Shown in pieces: positions 7,800 to 16,781 of a stretch of 64,000 nucleotides of DNA. Numbering within the stretch: position 1 is the stretch's first letter; every line of letters starts with the position of its first letter. A program made the translations under genes and the position numbers. This stretch comes from Paenibacillus hamazuiensis (lineage in GTDB: Bacteria; Bacillota; Bacilli; Paenibacillales; NBRC-103111). The DNA is taken from the NCBI RefSeq assembly GCF_023276405.1, contig NZ_JALRMO010000001.1:6659501-6723500 (forward strand), read 5' to 3'. The notes below the pieces were generated by a model, which worked only from the letters and a program-made list of their open reading frames with translations, did not search any database and was not told the DNA's origin.

Positions 7800-8714
7800 A
7801 TGGCAGGTTCGAAAGTATGGGATGCGGAATGGAATATTGCTGAGGAACTGGCTCTTCGTCTTATCGGCAGCCAGTTTCCTCAGCTATTGTCCTTAAAAAT
7901 CCGACACCTTGGTTACGGCTGGGATAATACGGTTTTTCGCGTTGGAGACGAATATGTGTTTCGCTTTCCGAGAAGAACGGCGGCCGTTCGGTTGATCAAG
8001 ACGGAAATGAACATACTGCCGAAGCTGGAGGGCGTGATTCGCCTCCCGTATCCGAAGCCGATTTTTTTTGGTAAAGAACATGAGGAATACCCCGCCCCGT
8101 TTCTTGGTTACCCTTATTTGCCGGGCAGGTTTCCCATCGGATTGACGGACGGACAACGTGCGTCATCGACAGCGGCGCTTGCGCAATTTTTGAAAAGTTT
8201 GCATGCTTTCCCGGTCCATATCGCCGTAGAAAACGGCATTGAGCATGACCACAGGAACTTGACGGACGTCGCATCGCGCAAGAAAAAGATGCTCGGATTT
8301 TTGTCCGATCTCGCCCCGCATCTTAGGGCCGACGAGCATCGCGCCATCGCCGATTATTTGGATCGGCTCCAGACCGATCGTGTGACGCCGAAAGGCGTAT
8401 TCCTCCATGGCGATCTACATTTTAAAAATATATTGGTCGATGAAAGCGGGGCCATCTCCGGAATTATCGATTGGGGCGACATGAATATCGGGCACCCCGC
8501 GTGCGATTTGAATATCGCCTACAGCTTCCTGCCTCCTTTCGCCCGTTCGGATTTTTTCAGCGAATATGGAGAAGTGGATGAAGAGACGAAGGTACTGGCG
8601 CGTTTGATCGCGGTGTACATTCCCATGTTGATTTTGCTGCAGGCCATCGATCAGGGCGATGAGAATACAGCGAACGAAGCCAGGGCGAATATAGCGCGAG
8701 CGCTTTCCGATTGA
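7800..8714 (+). CDS. Aminoglycoside/macrolide phosphotransferase-fold protein
   Basis: About 304 residues. The protein-kinase-like APH fold is visible through the catalytic loop LHGDLHFKNILV (HxDxxxxN) near residue 205 and the metal-binding IIDWGD shortly after it. The N-terminal lobe contains the nucleotide-loop-like GYGWDNTVFRVGD. GGGGAGG at 7785-7791 lies 8 nt from ATG 7800, which supports this start over in-frame codons inside the end of proS. Substrate unknown: members phosphorylate aminoglycosides, macrolides, or small metabolites such as homoserine and choline. A resistance function is not implied by sequence alone. It begins 46 bp after proS and could be read with it. Confidence 0.85.
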   Translation: MAGSKVWDAEWNIAEELALRLIGSQFPQLLSLKIRHLGYGWDNTVFRVGDEYVFRFPRRTAAVRLIKTEMNILPKLEGVIRLPYPKPIFFGKEHEEYPAPFLGYPYLPGRFPIGLTDGQRASSTAALAQFLKSLHAFPVHIAVENGIEHDHRNLTDVASRKKKMLGFLSDLAPHLRADEHRAIADYLDRLQTDRVTPKGVFLHGDLHFKNILVDESGAISGIIDWGDMNIGHPACDLNIAYSFLPPFARSDFFSEYGEVDEETKVLARLIAVYIPMLILLQAIDQGDENTANEARANIARALSD

Positions 8715-8733
8715 CGCTGTATTTCCAAAAAAT

Positions 8734-8810
8734 AAAGGACTGCCACCCGAAGTGTCCCGCCGTTTTACAGGCACAGGGATTCATCTTCAGGTTTGCAGTC
8801 CTTTGCTTTT
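8734..8810 (+). terminator. Long-looped terminator-like hairpin
   Basis: Perfect 10-bp arms AAAGGACTGC (8734-8743) and GCAGTCCTTT (8795-8804) separated by 51 nt, followed by GCTTTT. The long loop and imperfect T run make this a moderate candidate for ending the preceding transcript. Confidence 0.5.
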
Positions 8811-8936
8811 GGAAAGAGTCCGGATTTTTTAACACACCTTATTCAACATCATAACAAACCGGAAATTATCAGTCTATAATTTTTCCGAAAAATGGTTCAA
8901 AATCAAATCATCACTTGATCGGGAGGTTCGAGGATT

Positions 8937-9839
8937 ATGCCGATTGAAATTGTGGAACTGAACCACTCTTTGATCCGCGAGGCAAGCTTGTTGTTGGCCG
9001 GTTACAGAGCCGAAGGCGGTTGGGACGGCGGCCATGCCGAGGAATGCGAGGCGGCTCTGCTTCGGTTGTTGGAGGACGCTCATACCATCTGTTTGCTGGC
9101 CCGCCATCAAGACGAGTACGCCGGATTCGTCACTTACCATTGGGGATTCTCAACGACCAAAGGACTTCCCATTTTAAAAATCCAAGACGTGTATACTTCT
9201 CCGAAGCACCGCAATTCCGGCGTGGGCCAAGCTCTTTTGCAGCACACCGTCGAGCTCGCCCGCGAACGCGGGGCCCATCGGCTGCAGCTGGAAACCGATA
9301 CCGGCAATCTCCCGGCACGATCCCTTTACGAGAAGCTGGGATTTGAATGGATTTCCCAAAAAGAGGTATATATGCTGCCGCTGAGCCGATGGAGAATGCG
9401 TACTTTTGGACAAAAATCGGACGGCTTAGACTATGCAAGAAGAAAAGGCTGCTATGCCGTCATATTTGACGAAGACAAACAACAGGTGGCGGCTGTATTG
9501 ACCGCAGCAGGACATTACTTTTTGCCGGGAGGGGGACTCGAGGATGGAGAAACGGATCATGAATGTCTCCGCCGCGAAGTGCTGGAGGAAACCGGCTATG
9601 CCATCCATATCGGATCTTTGATCGGTGAGGCGGAGAGATACTTCCTGTCCTCCCGAAACGAACCTCTTATCGGCGACGGAAAGTTTTACACGGCTCAATT
9701 CGCTGAAAAAGTGCAGGACCCTGCGGAAGATGATCATAGCTTACAATGGATTCGCGTGGAGGAGGCTGACAATCTGCTGTTCCACGAGCATCACTCCTGG
9801 GCGGTACGATGCGCGCGAGCTGCAAATAGTGATGTTTGA
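8937..9839 (+). CDS. GNAT acetyltransferase fused to a Nudix hydrolase
   Basis: About 300 residues. Residues 1-150 are a GNAT N-acetyltransferase: the VYTSPKHRNSGVGQALL segment (acetyl-CoA-binding RxxGxG/A loop) and the C-terminal NLPARSLYEKLGF signature are clear. Residues 165-300 are a Nudix domain with the full box GGGLEDGETDHECLRREV, then LEETGY. The linker is short, so both activities sit in one soluble protein. A TATAAT at 8875-8880 could be the -10 of its promoter, but the -35 is weak. A purine-rich GGGAGG precedes the ATG. Substrates unknown. Confidence 0.88.
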   Translation: MPIEIVELNHSLIREASLLLAGYRAEGGWDGGHAEECEAALLRLLEDAHTICLLARHQDEYAGFVTYHWGFSTTKGLPILKIQDVYTSPKHRNSGVGQALLQHTVELARERGAHRLQLETDTGNLPARSLYEKLGFEWISQKEVYMLPLSRWRMRTFGQKSDGLDYARRKGCYAVIFDEDKQQVAAVLTAAGHYFLPGGGLEDGETDHECLRREVLEETGYAIHIGSLIGEAERYFLSSRNEPLIGDGKFYTAQFAEKVQDPAEDDHSLQWIRVEEADNLLFHEHHSWAVRCARAANSDV

Positions 9840-9890
9840 CGCCTCATTCGTATGGTAAAATATTCATTAAATGCAAGGAGGAATGCAATT

Positions 9891-10433
9891 TTGATAAATG
9901 TAGACGAACTTATCGAATTTGTCAGTCCTTTTTATGCGAACAAAGACATTATGCATGATTTGAGCCACATCGACAGGATGCTCCTTTCCGCGAAACGCCT
10001 GTTAGCGCATTATCCTGAAATTACGGATTCGGATGTCATCACGTACGGCTGTTACTTTCACGGATTCATCTATTTGCGGGAGGATTTGATCCGGCATTAC
10101 TTGAGGAAAAAAGGATTGGATGACGAGTACGTCGAAAAAATCGTCAACATCTCGTGGGAATCGCAAAAAGATGAGATTCCGGAAACGTTGGAAGGAAAGC
10201 TTCTGCATGACGCCCATATGATTGAAGGGGGCAAAACGTATCTGATCGTGAAATCTTTATGTACCGGCACGGCCAGAGGGCAAAGCTTGGAGCAAACCCT
10301 CGATTACTTCGAAGCTCACGTTCTGGGGAAAGGCGAATGTTACCTGCCGGAAGCTCAGCGGATTTATTCCGAAATGCAGCAGTTTGCCGGCGCGTTTATT
10401 AAAGATTTACGGGAAGGACTCAGGCCTGTTTAA
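9891..10433 (+). CDS. HD-domain-like protein, putative phosphohydrolase
   Basis: About 180 residues from a TTG start, chosen because AAGGAGG (9875-9881) lies 9 nt upstream; the ATG at 9852 has no ribosome site. The order of His/Asp motifs resembles an HD metallophosphohydrolase: IMHDLSHIDRM near residue 20, YGCYFHG near residue 50, LLHDAHMIEGGK near residue 105. The first HD pair is not in the standard spacing, so activity is uncertain. A TTGACG at 9836-9841 inside the end of the previous gene, with A+T-rich sequence 14-17 bp on, may give its own promoter. Specific substrate unknown. Confidence 0.65.
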   Translation: MINVDELIEFVSPFYANKDIMHDLSHIDRMLLSAKRLLAHYPEITDSDVITYGCYFHGFIYLREDLIRHYLRKKGLDDEYVEKIVNISWESQKDEIPETLEGKLLHDAHMIEGGKTYLIVKSLCTGTARGQSLEQTLDYFEAHVLGKGECYLPEAQRIYSEMQQFAGAFIKDLREGLRPV

Positions 10434-10470
10434 AGGTGCCGTCAAAGCGTGTCTATTTCGAGAAAACAGG

Positions 10471-10501
10471 AACCCCGCCTTGCAATAGAGCGGGGTTTCT
10501 T
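10471..10501 (+). terminator. Intrinsic terminator of the HD-like gene
   Basis: AACCCCGC / GCGGGGTT stem with a loop of about 11 nt and TTTCTT after it. It lies between two convergent genes. Confidence 0.8.
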
Positions 10502-10506
10502 GCCAA

Positions 10507-11709
10507 TCAAACGAACAAGTCCAGAAACAGGTAATGATCCCGATTGAGCGGACACGAATACGTTTGCATAGGACGGGAGCTGTCGAGATCGATGTATACC
10601 TGGGACAGATGCCCCTGCCCTTGTACGCTCATGCGAAGCACATTCGGAATAAAATAAGGGCGCCAAATCCAGTTGGCCCCGCGAAACTTCTCGTCCACCT
10701 CCCAGCCGCACTCCTCAGTCCGGCTGAAATTGGAGGAAATTTGCCTGCCGTCTTCGCGGCATATGTACATTCGTACGACATTGTCGGCCACGCGCCCGAG
10801 CAGACTGCGGATGAGCGCGTCGGCATCCTCCGCCCCTCCGATCATGGCTTCCGCCGTAATGAGATCGTTCAGGCTCTCCTGCACCGAGAACAGACTGCGG
10901 TAACGGTGCAGCTGCTGTTCGGTGTACAGCTTGATCTCCTGCTTCAGCATATCCTCAAACGCCGAGTCCGGCAATAATTCCGGGACCGCCGGAGAAAATA
11001 AAAATCCCTGTACGTATCGGGCGCCCGCCTTCAGTGCATTATGCAAATCCTGCTTCGTTTCCACACCTTCCACGAGCAGCGATGCGCCCATTTGCGAGGA
11101 TAAAATCGAAAACGAATCGAGCAGCGCCTTATAGCCGTCGTGTGTCGCGCTTTTTTTCAAAATCTTCAGATCGATTTTCAAAATTTTCGGCCGGATGGAA
11201 GCGATCCTCTCATAGTTGCTTGAACCGCTGCCAATATCATCTATCGCTATGGTGCATCCCCGCTGGCGGTACACTTCAATGATTTGCGTCAATTCCTCGA
11301 GTCTGCCCTGAAATTCCTCTTCGGTAACCTCAATCACGATGCGGGCCGGGTCCATGCCGTGTTTGTCGATAAACTGCAAGGTCGGCAGCATGCCGGTCTC
11401 GCGGTAAACCCGGTAAATCCAGGAAGGCTTCAAATTAATAAAAAGCCACGCCCCGTTTTTTTCCGCCGACATGCGTTCAATCGCTCTCTCCCGCAAAATC
11501 CGGTCAATTCCCAAATGAGTTTCGTCGCTGATATTCGGATCTTGAAAAAAGGGACCCAAGCTGCGAATTTCATTGCCCACGATATGCCGTCCTAACGTTT
11601 CGTAGCCGATCACCCGCTGGGTCTGCATGGAAACGATGGGTTGGAAAAACGGCTGCACTTCCTGTCCGGCCGGTATCACTCCGCCAGCTAGCATATTCCT
11701 TCCCCCCAT
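10507..11709 (-). CDS. ykuI: EAL-domain protein with YkuI-type C-terminal domain
   Basis: About 400 residues, matching Bacillus YkuI in length and plan: EAL domain (residues 15-260) plus a PAS-like YkuI C-terminal domain. The catalytic set of c-di-GMP phosphodiesterases looks largely preserved: YETLGR (E of EAL), FINLKP (Asn), VIEVTEEE (Glu), AIDDIGSG (Asp pair), KIDLK (Lys), VEGVET (Glu), VQGFLFS (Gln). The C-terminal WIWRPYFIPNVLRM and YSCPLNRDHYLFLDL are close to YkuI. Start: AGGGAG at 11718-11723 is 8 nt from ATG 11709; further in-frame codons upstream lack such a site. No membrane segment. It probably binds or degrades c-di-GMP in the cytosol. Confidence 0.87.
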   Translation of the reverse strand: MGGRNMLAGGVIPAGQEVQPFFQPIVSMQTQRVIGYETLGRHIVGNEIRSLGPFFQDPNISDETHLGIDRILRERAIERMSAEKNGAWLFINLKPSWIYRVYRETGMLPTLQFIDKHGMDPARIVIEVTEEEFQGRLEELTQIIEVYRQRGCTIAIDDIGSGSSNYERIASIRPKILKIDLKILKKSATHDGYKALLDSFSILSSQMGASLLVEGVETKQDLHNALKAGARYVQGFLFSPAVPELLPDSAFEDMLKQEIKLYTEQQLHRYRSLFSVQESLNDLITAEAMIGGAEDADALIRSLLGRVADNVVRMYICREDGRQISSNFSRTEECGWEVDEKFRGANWIWRPYFIPNVLRMSVQGQGHLSQVYIDLDSSRPMQTYSCPLNRDHYLFLDLFV

Positions 11710-11818
11710 CCTGACGACTCCCTTTTGAAATGGGAGGTTTTCTGACATTACATATTGTATTGTAAAGCACAATGCGCAAGGAAAGCAATCCTTATTCGCG
11801 GCGCGGTTTCAAGTATTC

Positions 11819-11911
11819 GCTCGAAAAATCTGCTTCACGGCTCACTCAGATTCGTCAAAACGGTCGAATCTTTAGTGTCGATAAAAGGATTTTGTCGAAG
11901 TTCCGTCGAAT
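11819..11911 (+). promoter_or_regulatory. Sigma-H-like promoter with a cluster of Spo0A-box-like repeats
   Basis: AGGATTT (11886-11892), 12-bp spacer, GTCGAAT (11905-11911): a close fit to the sigma-H pattern AGGAWWT-N12-14-RnnGAAT. A perfect 0A box TGTCGAA fills 11893-11899, between the two elements. One-off copies are GGTCGAA (11862), TGTCGAT (11876) and CGTCGAA (11904); GCTCGAA lies at 11819. They precede the CHASE3 hybrid kinase gene, whose ATG is 48 bp beyond. Confidence 0.6.
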
Positions 11912-11958
11912 GGTTTAATGCACCTCGCAACGGAAAATTCGAATGAAAGGGATAACCC

Positions 11959-14874
11959 ATGCAAATATCAAGATCCCGCGTTTCGTTGATCTATGTTGCT
12001 TTAATTGTCGGCTTGCTTGCTCTGACCGGAGCTTCCAGCTACCTGTCTTCCCTCAATATGGAGAAACAAACGGATCACGTCGTTCACGATGCGATCCCGC
12101 TTTCCTCCGCAGCCAGCGATCTGCTGACCGATCTCATCAATCAGGAGACAGGTATTCGCGGGTATATGATCACGGCGGATTCCAAGTATTTGGATCCGTT
12201 TGAAGAGGGCAAAGCTCAGCTGCGCGAAGACCTCGAGACATTGCGCTCCTTCGAAGAGGCGTACCCGTCGTTAAAGCAGATCATCGAAAACGAGGCGGTC
12301 CCTCAGATCGATCGGATGCAGCAGCACTATAACAACCAGATCAATCGGATACAAACCGGCCAAACCGCCGATGCCCGCAATCGGATCGATACGGGAAAGC
12401 AGCTGATGGACCAGTTCCGCCTCATTCATACCAAATTAATTGCGGAAATTGAAAAAATCAGCGAAGACGCCTACGCACAAACCAGACAGGCCGGCGGCCT
12501 CACCCGCACCATCATCGCCATAAGCGGGATTTTGGCGCTGATTATCGGCGTTTTGTCCGGTTTTATTTTCAGCCGCGCCCACCGGGCGGAAGCCGCACTT
12601 CGCAAAAGCGAGGAAACGTACCGTTTCATGGCGGAAAGCCTGGAGGCGCAAAACGAAGAAATCATCGCCCAACAGGAAGAGCAGCAGCGCACGCTGGAGA
12701 AATTGTCTTCGCGGGAAGCCGAACTGGAGATCATCACCGGCTTCCAGGAGAAGCTCACCGGCATGACGGAAATGAAATCGTTTATGAACCATTCTTTGCC
12801 GGGGCTTCTTGCCGCACTCAAGATGGACTGCGCGCTTGTTGTTATACGGAACCGGGAACATTCCGGCCGTTTCGAGATCGTCCACGCCCTCGGCTACCCG
12901 GACGAACTGCCTCCATCGATCGAATCGGAGCTGTTCGGTCCGGCCCGCAGAGTTTTCGACGAACGGCAGCCGATCGAATGTATACGCAATGCCAGTGCCG
13001 CAGAACGCGGCTTTCACCTGGGCATTACCCAAGCGCTCGACCGGTATTACCCGCTGTTCGACGACGAACAGAACGTCATCGGCTTTTTGCTGCTGACGGC
13101 CTACAGGACCATGACGAGCTCCGAGCAGCAGGAACGGCTCTCCACGGGTCTCATTCGCCAGTTCGAACTTGCGTTCCTCGCGCAGATGATCAGCGAAGAC
13201 CGGCGCCAAAAGGCGCTTCACCTCTCCGAGCTGAACGATCAATTGACGCTGGAGAAGGCGTACATCGCAGAGCAGCGGGACCTGATCGAAAATATTTTGG
13301 AATCCACCCACGAAGGGATGATGCTGTGCGATGCGAACGGCTACGTGCTATTTGCCAACCACCGCATGCGCGATTATTACCGGCTGAACGAGAAGCTCGA
13401 TCATCATTTAATCGACTATCTCAAACGAATTGAAAACAAGACGCCCTCGTTTGCGCATGCCTGTCTGGCGATGGAAGGGCTGCTCAACGGCTCGCTGGAC
13501 CGTCTGTCCGAGAGATTTACGTACGTCCCCGAAGGGGAGAAGCAGCCTCGCCATGCCGAAGTTTACGCGTCCAAGGTTGGGGACAAGGAGACGACCGGTT
13601 ACCTCGGTGTCCTGTTCGTATTCCGCGACCGCACCGAAGAAGAGAAAGTCGACGAAATGAAAAACGAATTCATCAGCATCGTCTCCCACGAGCTGAGAAC
13701 GCCGCTGTCGAGCGTGCTCGGCTTCATCGAAATATTGCTGCACCGCACGCTTCCGCCGGAGCGGCAGCAAAAATATTTGGAGACGGTATATAAGGAAGCA
13801 AACCGCCTGTCGACGCTGATCAACGATTTCCTCGATTTGCAGAGAATGGAGTCCGGCCGCCAGGTGTACCATTTTGCTCCGGTGGAACTGACTTCTCTGC
13901 TGCAAGAAGTGATCGACCAATGGCAGGGCAAACAATCGCATGACATCGTGCTGCACGCCGCCGGCCGTGAAGTCTGGGTTCGCGCCGATGTCGACCGGCT
14001 GAGGCAGGTTGTGCATAATCTGCTGAGCAACGCCATTAAATATTCCCCGGCCAAGGATCGGGTCGACATTCGGTTGATTGACGGAGAAGCGACCGTACAA
14101 CTGGAAATTCAGGATTACGGCCTGGGTATTCCAGAAGAAGCGAAAGCCAAGCTGTTCTCCAAATTTTACCGCGTCGACAACTCCGACCGCAGGCAGATCG
14201 GCGGCACCGGGCTGGGGCTTGCGATCGTCAAGGAAATCGTCGATGCGCACGGCGGCAAAATCTCGTTCGAATCCGAAATGGGCCAAGGAAGCACGTTTAC
14301 CGTCGAGCTTGCCCTGCACGATGTCCCGAGCATCGAAGGCAGCATTGTCGTGCTGGAGGATGACGATAATTTGGCCAAGCTGATCAGGCTTGCCCTGGCC
14401 AGGCTAGGCTCGCCCTCCGTGCATTTGAGATCGGCGGAGGAAGGCATTATCGCCTTGCAGCGGGCCCGCCATAACCCTCCGGTACTGTGCATCGTCGATA
14501 TTCATCTGGAAGGCGTCAAAACCGGATGGGACTTTATCGCCGAGCTATACCGCGACCCGAAATCGCACCGGACCCCGGTGATCGTCTCGACCGCATTGGA
14601 TCTGCCGGCCGACTATCAGGAGAAAGATATCGAGAAATACTTGAAAAAACCGTTTTCTATGGATAAGCTGCTGCGGGTCGCCCGCGAGCTGCTGCAGGAT
14701 CAATCCCGGCTGCCGGCCTATATTTTCCCGGAGCAGGATGAGAAGCATATCACTTCCTCCCTGACGAAAAACGGCATCGAGGTCGAGGAAGTGAAGCATG
14801 CCGAGGACACCATTGAAGTGAAGATCAAGCAGAAGCCGCCGGAGAATGCCGGCCATTCCGCGCCGGATGAATGA
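11959..14874 (+). CDS. Hybrid sensor histidine kinase: CHASE3-(GAF)-PAS-HisKA-HATPase-REC
   Basis: About 971 residues. TM1 is at residues 10-30, a CHASE3 extracellular helical domain spans 36-170 (NQETGIRGYMITAD is typical), and TM2 is near 181-205. A GAF-like region covers about 250-410 and a PAS domain about 430-540. The HisKA box SHELRTPL carries the phospho-His near residue 576. ATPase motifs are HNLLSNAIKYSP (N box), DYGLGIP (G1) and GGTGLGLAI (G2). A C-terminal receiver domain has its phospho-Asp in IVDIHLEG near residue 846 and KKPF near 900. A purine-rich site GAAAGGG at 11944-11951 is 7-8 nt from the ATG. No partner regulator is adjacent; the receiver may pass phosphate on, as in a phosphorelay. 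Its promoter suggests control by sigma-H and Spo0A. Confidence 0.92.
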   Translation: MQISRSRVSLIYVALIVGLLALTGASSYLSSLNMEKQTDHVVHDAIPLSSAASDLLTDLINQETGIRGYMITADSKYLDPFEEGKAQLREDLETLRSFEEAYPSLKQIIENEAVPQIDRMQQHYNNQINRIQTGQTADARNRIDTGKQLMDQFRLIHTKLIAEIEKISEDAYAQTRQAGGLTRTIIAISGILALIIGVLSGFIFSRAHRAEAALRKSEETYRFMAESLEAQNEEIIAQQEEQQRTLEKLSSREAELEIITGFQEKLTGMTEMKSFMNHSLPGLLAALKMDCALVVIRNREHSGRFEIVHALGYPDELPPSIESELFGPARRVFDERQPIECIRNASAAERGFHLGITQALDRYYPLFDDEQNVIGFLLLTAYRTMTSSEQQERLSTGLIRQFELAFLAQMISEDRRQKALHLSELNDQLTLEKAYIAEQRDLIENILESTHEGMMLCDANGYVLFANHRMRDYYRLNEKLDHHLIDYLKRIENKTPSFAHACLAMEGLLNGSLDRLSERFTYVPEGEKQPRHAEVYASKVGDKETTGYLGVLFVFRDRTEEEKVDEMKNEFISIVSHELRTPLSSVLGFIEILLHRTLPPERQQKYLETVYKEANRLSTLINDFLDLQRMESGRQVYHFAPVELTSLLQEVIDQWQGKQSHDIVLHAAGREVWVRADVDRLRQVVHNLLSNAIKYSPAKDRVDIRLIDGEATVQLEIQDYGLGIPEEAKAKLFSKFYRVDNSDRRQIGGTGLGLAIVKEIVDAHGGKISFESEMGQGSTFTVELALHDVPSIEGSIVVLEDDDNLAKLIRLALARLGSPSVHLRSAEEGIIALQRARHNPPVLCIVDIHLEGVKTGWDFIAELYRDPKSHRTPVIVSTALDLPADYQEKDIEKYLKKPFSMDKLLRVARELLQDQSRLPAYIFPEQDEKHITSSLTKNGIEVEEVKHAEDTIEVKIKQKPPENAGHSAPDE

Positions 14875-14890
14875 TTCATCCGGCTTTTTT
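14862..14890 (+). terminator. Terminator built over two convergent stop codons
   Basis: GCCGGATGAA / TTCATCCGGC, a perfect 10-bp stem with a 3-nt loop, then CTTTTTT. The loop is the TGA stop of the kinase gene, and the 3' arm contains the final codons of the opposing gene. Confidence 0.9.
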
Positions 14891-15844
14891 GTGCGGAAAG
14901 CGAATGAGGAATTGGGCTTCCGCCATCCATTGCCGGCTCGCGAAGTCCCTGCCTTTGACTGTGACACGCCCCGGATACACCTGAACATAAAATCCCTGGC
15001 TGGCATCCTCCCCTGCAGGCTCGCCATTTTTGTTTAACGGCTCATAAACCGAAGCGCTGTTCAGCGTTACATACCGCCCGTCGCGAATGGTCCCCGGCTG
15101 GCCCAGCGCATAATGCGTATGCCCGTTAAATAACATAACCTCCGGATAACGGCTCAATATCGCATGCAGCTTTTGCTGGCTGAGGTTGCCCGTTTCGGCG
15201 AGGGCTACGTTCGTCGGTTGATGCAGGAATACGAAAACCGGCCGGTTCGGCGCATGCTTCTCCGCCAATTTGCGGCGCAGCCATTCAAGCTGAGCCTCCG
15301 ACAAAAGCGCCGCCGTTTCCCCGTAGCCCGGCCCCGACTGAAGGTAATGCTCGGTGCCGAGAAAAATAAAATGATATCCCGCCAACCAGCGGTCATAATA
15401 TACTTCGCGTTCGCCGGTCAGCTGAAGAAATCGCCGAATGGAGGATATCTCCGTCTCTCCGTTCGGGAACGTGCCGTAGCTCCAGCGCCCTGTGCCGTCA
15501 TACCAGGCTTTATAAAACTCATGATTGCCGATCGTATAAAAAAGCGCCTTCGGATGCGGCACACGCGCCATAATACGCGATAAAGCTTCATAATCTTCGG
15601 GACGGCCGTCCCCCAGATCGCCGTTGATCACCAGCGCATCCGCAGCCGGATCGATCTGATCCAGATCCTGCAGCGCCCTCTCCAGCTTCCGCCGTGCTTG
15701 TTCATTGCCGCTCGTCACATGAATATCGCTGAGCACGGCAAACGTCAGCTCGGGTCGCTCCGGAGCGGCCGATACCGGCCCGCCGCACAATACGAGGCGG
15801 AGGCATACGATTGTCGCCAGCAGCATACGTGCACTTTTCTTCAT
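14876..15844 (-). CDS. Secreted calcineurin-like metallophosphoesterase
   Basis: About 322 residues with an N-terminal signal peptide (KK, hydrophobic core, AxA-type site near residue 27). The metallophosphoesterase motifs occur in order: SDIH (DxH), NGDLGD (GDxxD), GNHE, FLHQP, and NGHTH near residue 235. All metal ligands are present, so a binuclear-metal hydrolase acting outside the membrane is likely. Substrate unknown: relatives act on cyclic nucleotides, nucleotides or phospholipid head groups. GGAGGGG is 5 nt from the ATG. It converges on the hybrid kinase gene with one base between their stop codons. Confidence 0.88.
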   Translation of the reverse strand: MKKSARMLLATIVCLRLVLCGGPVSAAPERPELTFAVLSDIHVTSGNEQARRKLERALQDLDQIDPAADALVINGDLGDGRPEDYEALSRIMARVPHPKALFYTIGNHEFYKAWYDGTGRWSYGTFPNGETEISSIRRFLQLTGEREVYYDRWLAGYHFIFLGTEHYLQSGPGYGETAALLSEAQLEWLRRKLAEKHAPNRPVFVFLHQPTNVALAETGNLSQQKLHAILSRYPEVMLFNGHTHYALGQPGTIRDGRYVTLNSASVYEPLNKNGEPAGEDASQGFYVQVYPGRVTVKGRDFASRQWMAEAQFLIRFPHKKAG

Positions 15845-15914
15845 GAAATCCCCTCCGCCATATGAAAGTATCCTTAATATGTCAACTTTCTGCGGAGGTT
15901 ATCCCAAACATTGG

Positions 15915-16781
15915 CTACCCGCCCAGCTTTTTAACATCAACGACAACTTCCAGCCGCTGGTTTCCCGTTCCCCGATAGACGCCTTTGACCGGCACGATGT
16001 CTTTGTAATCCCTGCCGTGGGCGAGTTTGACGTACCGCCACCCGATCTCGGCGTTGTTCGTCGGATCGATGCCGGACCAGCCCATCCCGGGGATAAACAC
16101 CTCGACCCATGCATGCGAAGCCTGCTCGAAATCGGCGCTGCCGCCCTGCAGATCGCCCACGAAATGATACCCGCTGACGTATCGCGAAGGGATGCCCTTG
16201 CTGCGGCAAAGCGCGATGAGCAGATGGGTAAAGTCCTGGCATACGCCGCGCCTCAGCTGCAGCATTTCGCTTACGGTCGTATGCACGCTGGTTGCCTGCG
16301 GATCATATACAAACTGTCGGTAAATCGCCGCCGCCGCTCCCCTCACCCACTCGTAGACCTCCCCGTCCGCAAGCGGCCCCAGCTCTTCCGCAAACTCGAG
16401 CAGCTCAGGAGTAACCTCCGTATAATCGGTCGGCAGCAAATATTCGATGTAGCGGTTGCGCAACTTCTCGCCGGCCAGCTCCTCCAGCTGCGAGCTGCCG
16501 GCATCCGGGTTGAACGGAGTAAGCGGCCGGTCATGCGTGACAACCGTCGCTTTCGTGCGGATGACCAGCTCCCGATGCGGTTTGGCGACGGAAAAGGCAT
16601 GGACCCGGTTGCCGAAATAATCTTCGTACGAAAACAGCGCCGCCACCGGCTCAATGGAAATTTCGTGATGATAGCACGACTGGCGGTAATTCGTCCGCGG
16701 GGTCAAGCGGATCTCATTGACACTGTCCGTCGCCGGCTCTTCGTACGTGTAACGCGTGACGTGGCTGATTTCGATTTTCAT
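15915..16781 (-). CDS. Transglutaminase-like cysteine protease-fold protein
   Basis: About 288 residues. Bacterial transglutaminase N-terminal domain (first 150 residues, starting MKIEISHVTRYTYEEP) followed by the catalytic core: RRGVCQDFTHL (Cys), ASHAWVEVF (His), IDPTNN (Asp). GAGGAGG is 8 nt from the ATG at 16781, which overlaps the stop of the alpha-E gene (ATGA). Last gene of a three-gene operon with a circularly permuted ATP-grasp enzyme and an alpha-E protein. This set recurs widely in bacteria and is thought to make and cut peptide-like amide bonds; its product is not established. Confidence 0.92.
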   Translation of the reverse strand: MKIEISHVTRYTYEEPATDSVNEIRLTPRTNYRQSCYHHEISIEPVAALFSYEDYFGNRVHAFSVAKPHRELVIRTKATVVTHDRPLTPFNPDAGSSQLEELAGEKLRNRYIEYLLPTDYTEVTPELLEFAEELGPLADGEVYEWVRGAAAAIYRQFVYDPQATSVHTTVSEMLQLRRGVCQDFTHLLIALCRSKGIPSRYVSGYHFVGDLQGGSADFEQASHAWVEVFIPGMGWSGIDPTNNAEIGWRYVKLAHGRDYKDIVPVKGVYRGTGNQRLEVVVDVKKLGG

